Origin: Pseudomonas berkeleyensis
GTDB taxonomy: Bacteria > Pseudomonadota > Gammaproteobacteria > Pseudomonadales > Pseudomonadaceae
Length of the DNA: 64,000 nt
Assembly: GCF_014109765.1 (NCBI RefSeq)
Contig: NZ_CP059139.1
Coordinates: 372,001 to 436,000, forward strand
Direction: 5' to 3'
The position numbers were made by a program, and so were the translations under genes. Shown in pieces: positions 60,294 through 64,000 of the stretch. A model generated the notes under the pieces. The model did not search any database. It was not told where the DNA came from and saw only the letters and a list, made by a program, of their open reading frames with translations. Position 1 is the stretch's first letter, and every line of letters begins with the position of its first letter.

Positions 60294-61157
60294 AAACGCT
60301 GGAGCTTCTCCAACATCATGCTGTGGGCAGGGTTGCTGTTCATCTACCTGCCGATGGTCATCCTGGTCATCTACTCGTTCAACGCCTCGCGCCTGGTGAC
60401 GGTATGGGGCGGCTGGTCGGTGAAGTGGTACGTCGGCCTGCTGGACAACACCCAGCTGATGAACGCGGTGATGCGTTCGCTGGAGATCGCCCTGTACACC
60501 GCCATCGCAGCGACTGCACTGGGTACTCTGGCGGCCTTCGTGCTGACCCGTATCACCCACTTCAAAGGGCGCACGCTGTTCGGTGGCCTGGTCACCGCGC
60601 CGCTGGTAATGCCCGAGGTGATCACCGGTCTGTCGCTGCTGCTGCTGTTCGTGTTGATGGCACAGCTGATCGGCTGGCCGGCGCAGCGCGGCATGACCAC
60701 CATCTGGATCGCCCACACCACCTTCTGCTCGGCCTACGTGGCGGTGGTGGTGTCGTCGCGCCTGCGTGAGCTGGACATGTCCATCGAAGAGGCGGCCATG
60801 GATCTCGGTGCGCGGCCGTGGAAGGTGTTCTTCCTGATCACCGTGCCGATGATCGCGCCATCGCTGGCTGCGGGGGCGATGATGTCCTTCGCCCTGTCGT
60901 TGGACGACCTGGTGCTGGCCAGCTTCGTGTCCGGTCCCGGCTCCACCACGTTGCCGATGGAGATCTTCTCCGCCGTGCGCCTGGGGGTTAAGCCGGAGAT
61001 CAACGCCGTGGCCAGCCTGATCCTGCTGGTGGTGTCGTTCGCCACCTTCCTGGCCTGGTTCTTCGCCCATCGCGCCGAAGAGAAACGCAAGAAAGCGTTG
61101 CAGCAGGCCATGGACGAGACCACCAACCCTTCCAGCACCAGTCCCAGCGCCAACTGA
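60291..61157 (+). CDS. spuH: Polyamine ABC transporter permease SpuH
   Basis: A 288-residue permease (PotI-like) with six helices. ATG at 60291 has CTGGAGGG about 6 bp upstream, supplied by the duplicated DNA. The EAA loop is SIEEAAMDLGARPWKVFFLITVP (about 164-186). The C-terminal tail is polar and Ser/Thr rich. It is the last gene of the spu operon, followed by a strong terminator. Confidence 0.94.
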   Translation: MKRWSFSNIMLWAGLLFIYLPMVILVIYSFNASRLVTVWGGWSVKWYVGLLDNTQLMNAVMRSLEIALYTAIAATALGTLAAFVLTRITHFKGRTLFGGLVTAPLVMPEVITGLSLLLLFVLMAQLIGWPAQRGMTTIWIAHTTFCSAYVAVVVSSRLRELDMSIEEAAMDLGARPWKVFFLITVPMIAPSLAAGAMMSFALSLDDLVLASFVSGPGSTTLPMEIFSAVRLGVKPEINAVASLILLVVSFATFLAWFFAHRAEEKRKKALQQAMDETTNPSSTSPSAN

Positions 61158-61176
61158 GTGACGAAATGCTGAAACG

Positions 61177-61203
61177 AAAACGGGCCCTGCGGGGCCCGTT
61201 TTT
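61177..61203 (+). terminator. spu operon terminator
   Basis: AAAACGGGCCC / GGGCCCGTTTT stem with a 4-nt loop and a trailing T, 19 bp after spuH. A and T runs on both sides suggest it may also end the convergent CYTH-CHAD transcript. Confidence 0.92.
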
Positions 61204-61219
61204 CATGGTGTTACTGATG

Positions 61220-61240
61220 GTAGGGTGCGGCGTGCGCACC
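61220..61240. repeat. Single GTAGGGTGCG repeat
   Basis: GTAGGGTGCGGCGTGCGCAC, a lone unit of the family, between the spu terminator and the CYTH-CHAD stop. Confidence 0.75.
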
Positions 61241-61280
61241 AACGTGTTCGCAGGCGCTCGGCTAGCGCCTGCTTAGCGGT

Positions 61281-62642
61281 TTACACCAGCGCTTTCCAGG
61301 CCTTCAGGCTGCTGACGATCTGCGCCTGAGTAGTCCGCAGCTGGCGCTGCTCATCGTCCAGCGGCTGCTGAGCGAGAAGGTTCAGCTTGTTCAGCTCGCC
61401 ATACAGGCGGTCGACCTCGGGCACTTCCAGTACGCCACGCGCCAGACGCAGCCACACCAGCAGGCGCTCCAGGCGCGGCAGTTGCTCGGCGAGATCCTCC
61501 GGCTGCTGCTGATAGCGGCGCAGTTGCAACGCCGCGCCTTCTTCGCTTAGCAGCGTTGGCAGCCAGTTGCCCAGCGGCGCGTTGCCCTGGCGATTGCCAC
61601 GGTTGTTGCGATCCAGCGTCCAGCCACGTTGCAGCAACCAGCGCGACAGTTGCAGTGACAACAGGCCCCAGCGGCAGCCATCCAGCTCGGCAGCGAACAG
61701 CGCCGGGGCGTTGCGTCGCATGCTTTCGTCGGTCTGGCCCGCGGCCAGGCGCGGGCGCCAGTCGCCGAGCAGGGCGTCGAGCCCTTCACGCAACTCCCGC
61801 GAGCTGGCGCGAGGAGCGGCCTGGCCAAGGCTGGCGAGCAGGGCGCGCAGGTCGATCAGTTGCTGCAACCAGTCCTGCAGCAGGCTCCAGTGACCGCTCC
61901 AGCGATACTGCTCAGCCAGGCGCTGGCTGCTGCCCAGCAGGTGCCAGGCAAGGATGGCGAAGGCATCGTCCAGCACCTGTTCGGCCTGCACTGTCGGTGC
62001 GGCCAGGCTCAGGCTGTAGCTGCCGGAGTCGAACAGTCGATAGCCGCGTTCGGCCTTGCTGATATCGCAGGGCATCAGCGGCAGCTCGGCGGCCAGTTCG
62101 CAGGCCAGCTCCAGCAGGGCGGCGGGTTCGCCTTGGCGCAGTTCCAGCTCCAGCTCACAGATTTCTTCTTCGCCCTCGCCAGCGACTACCTTGCCAAGAT
62201 CCAGCGCAGCCTCGATGACCACCTTGGCCTTGCCGCGGCCCCAGGCGATCTCGGCTTTCTCGCGGACGAAATCGGTGGTGAACAGCGGTTGCAGGGTTTT
62301 CTTGTCCAGCTCGGCGAGGCTCGCTGGCCAGCAACTGTCGTCGAGCTTCTTCAGGTCGAGCTTGGCCTTGCTCAGGTACCAGTCCCACTCGTTGCGCTCG
62401 GACAGGCCGGCCACACTCTGGCCACGGCTCTTGAGCGTCTGGATGAGCTGCTCGCCATCACGGCGGATGCGTAGGGCGACCTTGGCGCCAGCCAGCTCGC
62501 GATCCGGCGTGTCGTAGTACTGGTTGAACAGTTCCACGCGCTGCCAGCCGCTCTTGTTGCGTTTCTTCAGCAGCGGGTGCTCACGCAGCGCAGCCAGAGT
62601 GGCGCGGCTGGCGCGCAGTTTGATTTCGGTTTCTTTGTTCAT
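61281..62642 (-). CDS. CYTH-CHAD protein (YgiF-like inorganic triphosphatase family)
   Basis: A 453-residue protein. ATG at 62642 is chosen because the CYTH domain begins at once: MNKETEIKLRAS holds the ExExK metal/triphosphate motif (E4, E6, K8). Residues ~1-200 show further tunnel motifs (FNQYYDTPDREL, VALRIRRDGEQLIQTLKS, ICELELELRQGE). Residues ~215-453 form a helical CHAD domain, of a type known to bind polyphosphate. E. coli YgiF hydrolyses triphosphate. It is divergent from a DUF47-pit pair, which fits phosphate or polyphosphate metabolism. Confidence 0.9.
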   Translation of the reverse strand: MNKETEIKLRASRATLAALREHPLLKKRNKSGWQRVELFNQYYDTPDRELAGAKVALRIRRDGEQLIQTLKSRGQSVAGLSERNEWDWYLSKAKLDLKKLDDSCWPASLAELDKKTLQPLFTTDFVREKAEIAWGRGKAKVVIEAALDLGKVVAGEGEEEICELELELRQGEPAALLELACELAAELPLMPCDISKAERGYRLFDSGSYSLSLAAPTVQAEQVLDDAFAILAWHLLGSSQRLAEQYRWSGHWSLLQDWLQQLIDLRALLASLGQAAPRASSRELREGLDALLGDWRPRLAAGQTDESMRRNAPALFAAELDGCRWGLLSLQLSRWLLQRGWTLDRNNRGNRQGNAPLGNWLPTLLSEEGAALQLRRYQQQPEDLAEQLPRLERLLVWLRLARGVLEVPEVDRLYGELNKLNLLAQQPLDDEQRQLRTTQAQIVSSLKAWKALV

Positions 62643-62841
62643 CGCGATGACGGGCTCGCAGCAGCGGTGGAAGGCGGAGTTCGGCGGGCGAGGCTCCGGG
62701 CGCACAAGGGTAGTGCAAAGGGCGTGCGCTGTCAGGTCGCAGCGTCGGACGTACAGAAATGTGACGAACTGATGACATGCGCTGGCAGGCGCTGGGGACG
62801 GCCCGTATACTTGCCGCCTCTTTTCAACCAGGGGCAACCCT

Positions 62842-63519
62842 ATGCCTACCAATCCCTTCGTCAGTCTGTTCGGCCGTTCTCCCATCGGCCCCATGCAACA
62901 GCACATCACCAAGGCGCACGAATGCGCGGCCAATCTGGTGCCGTTCTTCGAGGCGGTGATGGCCGAAGACTGGGTTCGTGTCGAGCAGGTGCAGCAGGAA
63001 ATGGTGCGCCTGGAGCGCGAAGCCGACAAGCTCAAGAAAAGCGTGCGCATGCACCTGCCCAAGAGCCTGTTCCTGCCGGTACCGCGCTCAGACCTGCTGG
63101 AACTGCTCAGCGTGCAGGACAAGGTGGCCAACCGTGCCAAGGACATCGCCGGCCTGATGCTCGGCCGTCAGATGGCCATTCCAACTGCTCTGCAACCGCT
63201 GATGCTGGCGTATGTGCAGCGTTGCGTGGACGCCAGCGCCCAGGCGCTGAAGGCAATGAACGAATTGGACGAGTTGCTGGAAACCGGTTTCGGTGGTCGT
63301 GAAGCCACCCTGGTACAGCACATGGTCGAAGAGCTCGAGGAGATCGAGCACGATACCGACCGTCAGCAGATCGAGGTGCGCCGCACCTTGTTCAAGCTGG
63401 AAAAGGAATTACCCGCCGTTGATGTGATGTTCCTCTACCGGATCATCGACTGGGTTGGCGACGTCGCCGACCGTGCCGAGCGTGTCGGCAACCGACTGGA
63501 ACAACTGCTGGCGCGCTAG
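62842..63519 (+). CDS. DUF47 / TIGR00153 phosphate transport regulator-like protein
   Basis: A 225-residue helical PhoU-like protein, always beside a Pit transporter. The start MPTNPFVSLFGRSPIGPMQQH, the ADKLKKSVRMHLPKSLFLPVPRSDLLELL stretch (split, around 54-82) and the C-terminal DWVGDVADRAERVGNRLEQLL with conserved acidic metal ligands are diagnostic. It probably modulates the adjacent transporter; the mechanism is unknown. pit starts 38 bp later. Confidence 0.92.
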   Translation: MPTNPFVSLFGRSPIGPMQQHITKAHECAANLVPFFEAVMAEDWVRVEQVQQEMVRLEREADKLKKSVRMHLPKSLFLPVPRSDLLELLSVQDKVANRAKDIAGLMLGRQMAIPTALQPLMLAYVQRCVDASAQALKAMNELDELLETGFGGREATLVQHMVEELEEIEHDTDRQQIEVRRTLFKLEKELPAVDVMFLYRIIDWVGDVADRAERVGNRLEQLLAR

Positions 63520-63557
63520 CCGCCAGCTGCCATTCAGGAATCCACAGGTAATCTTTT

Positions 63558-64000
63558 ATGACTCTTGTCGCGGAATACGGCTTCGTACTCCTCGTGCTCG
63601 CCTGCTGCTTTGGTTTTTTCATGGCATGGGGCGTGGGCGCCAACGATGTATCCAACGCCATGGGCACTTCGGTCGGCTCCAAGGCGCTGACCATCAAGCA
63701 GGCGATTCTGATCGCCATGGTGTTCGAGTTCTGCGGTGCTTACCTGGCCGGCGGCCAGGTCACCGAAACCATCAAGAACGGCATCGTCGACAGCACGGCT
63801 ATCCCGCCTGATCTGTTCGTGCTGGGCATGATGTCGGCGCTGCTGTCCGCCGGTACCTGGCTGCTCATCGCCTCGCTGCGTGGCTGGCCGGTATCCACCA
63901 CGCACTCCATCGTCGGCGCCCTGATCGGCTTCGCCTCCGTTGGCGTATCGATGGATGCGGTCAACTGGGGCGGTCTGGTGCCGATCGTTTCCAGCTGGGT
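63558..64000 (+). CDS. pitA: Inorganic phosphate transporter (Pit family), 3'-truncated by window edge
   Basis: The first 147 codons of a Pit/PiT sodium- or proton-coupled phosphate carrier. The N-terminus crosses the membrane (LVAEYGFVLLVLACCFGFFM) and then shows the family signature MAWGVGANDVSNAMGTSVGS; a second motif, GWPVSTTHSIVGALIGF, follows around residue 113. The remainder lies beyond the window. It forms an operon with the DUF47 gene. Confidence 0.93.
   Translation, partial: MTLVAEYGFVLLVLACCFGFFMAWGVGANDVSNAMGTSVGSKALTIKQAILIAMVFEFCGAYLAGGQVTETIKNGIVDSTAIPPDLFVLGMMSALLSAGTWLLIASLRGWPVSTTHSIVGALIGFASVGVSMDAVNWGGLVPIVSSW

Overview
The window is chromosomal DNA of a high-GC Pseudomonas, most like the P. 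mendocina / P. oleovorans / P. alcaligenes lineage. This rests on protein similarity recalled from Pseudomonas (Pseudomonas-type HemB, PepP, ZapA, SpuD/SpuE), on core gene order that largely follows P. aeruginosa, and on Pseudomonas-style intergenic repeats of the GTAGGGTG type. Genes are densely packed. No tRNA, rRNA, prophage, intact insertion sequence or CRISPR array was seen.

Left part (1-10.6 kb): an FTR1-type iron permease cut by the window edge, an SseB-C-like protein, YaiI, a YigI-like thioesterase, ElbB, a sterol-desaturase-family membrane protein, DedA, HemB, and the polyphosphate pair ppk/ppx facing each other. From 10.7 to 15.0 kb an accessory block sits between ppx and trxA: a polar amino-acid-type ABC importer, an AllA-family ureidoglycolate lyase and a divergent FadR-type regulator, with a palindromic operator candidate between them. 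Core genes resume with trxA, rho, ubiD and a ferredoxin-flavin reductase, then a quinone reductase, a FliL-like protein, the yhiI-rbbA-yhhJ type exporter, a CHASE-PAS-GGDEF diguanylate cyclase, an EVE protein, a 43-residue membrane peptide, 5-FTHF cyclo-ligase, 6S RNA, zapA, a TIGR02449 protein, ygfB, pepP, ubiH and ubiI. An iron-type periplasmic binding protein and its permease (no ATPase nearby) follow, then gcvT-gcvH without gcvP.

At 39.9 kb the order departs from P. aeruginosa. A BigR-type persulfide-response operon (bigR, two YeeE/YedE halves, DUF2892, persulfide dioxygenase-like hydrolase, SulP transporter) lies next to a di-haem cytochrome c peroxidase with an Anr-type box. Then comes a large polyamine locus (45.1-61.2 kb): aguA, aguB and aguR for agmatine to putrescine, a lone polyamine-binding protein, spuI, a probable spuA remnant, spuB, spuC, three tandem binding proteins and the spuFGH transporter. 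Together these import agmatine and polyamines, convert agmatine to putrescine, and gamma-glutamylate or transaminate the amines. The right end returns to core order: a CYTH-CHAD protein, a DUF47 protein and a Pit phosphate transporter cut by the edge.

Most notable: a 41-bp dyad resembling PuuR/PauR sites between spuI and the spuA remnant; a third, extra binding protein in the spu operon; a MITE-like element lodged in what looks like the loop of the spuI terminator, with a diverged relative upstream of gcvT; intergenic repeats that supply the stop codons of two genes; and a partial duplication of the spuG 3' end in front of spuH.
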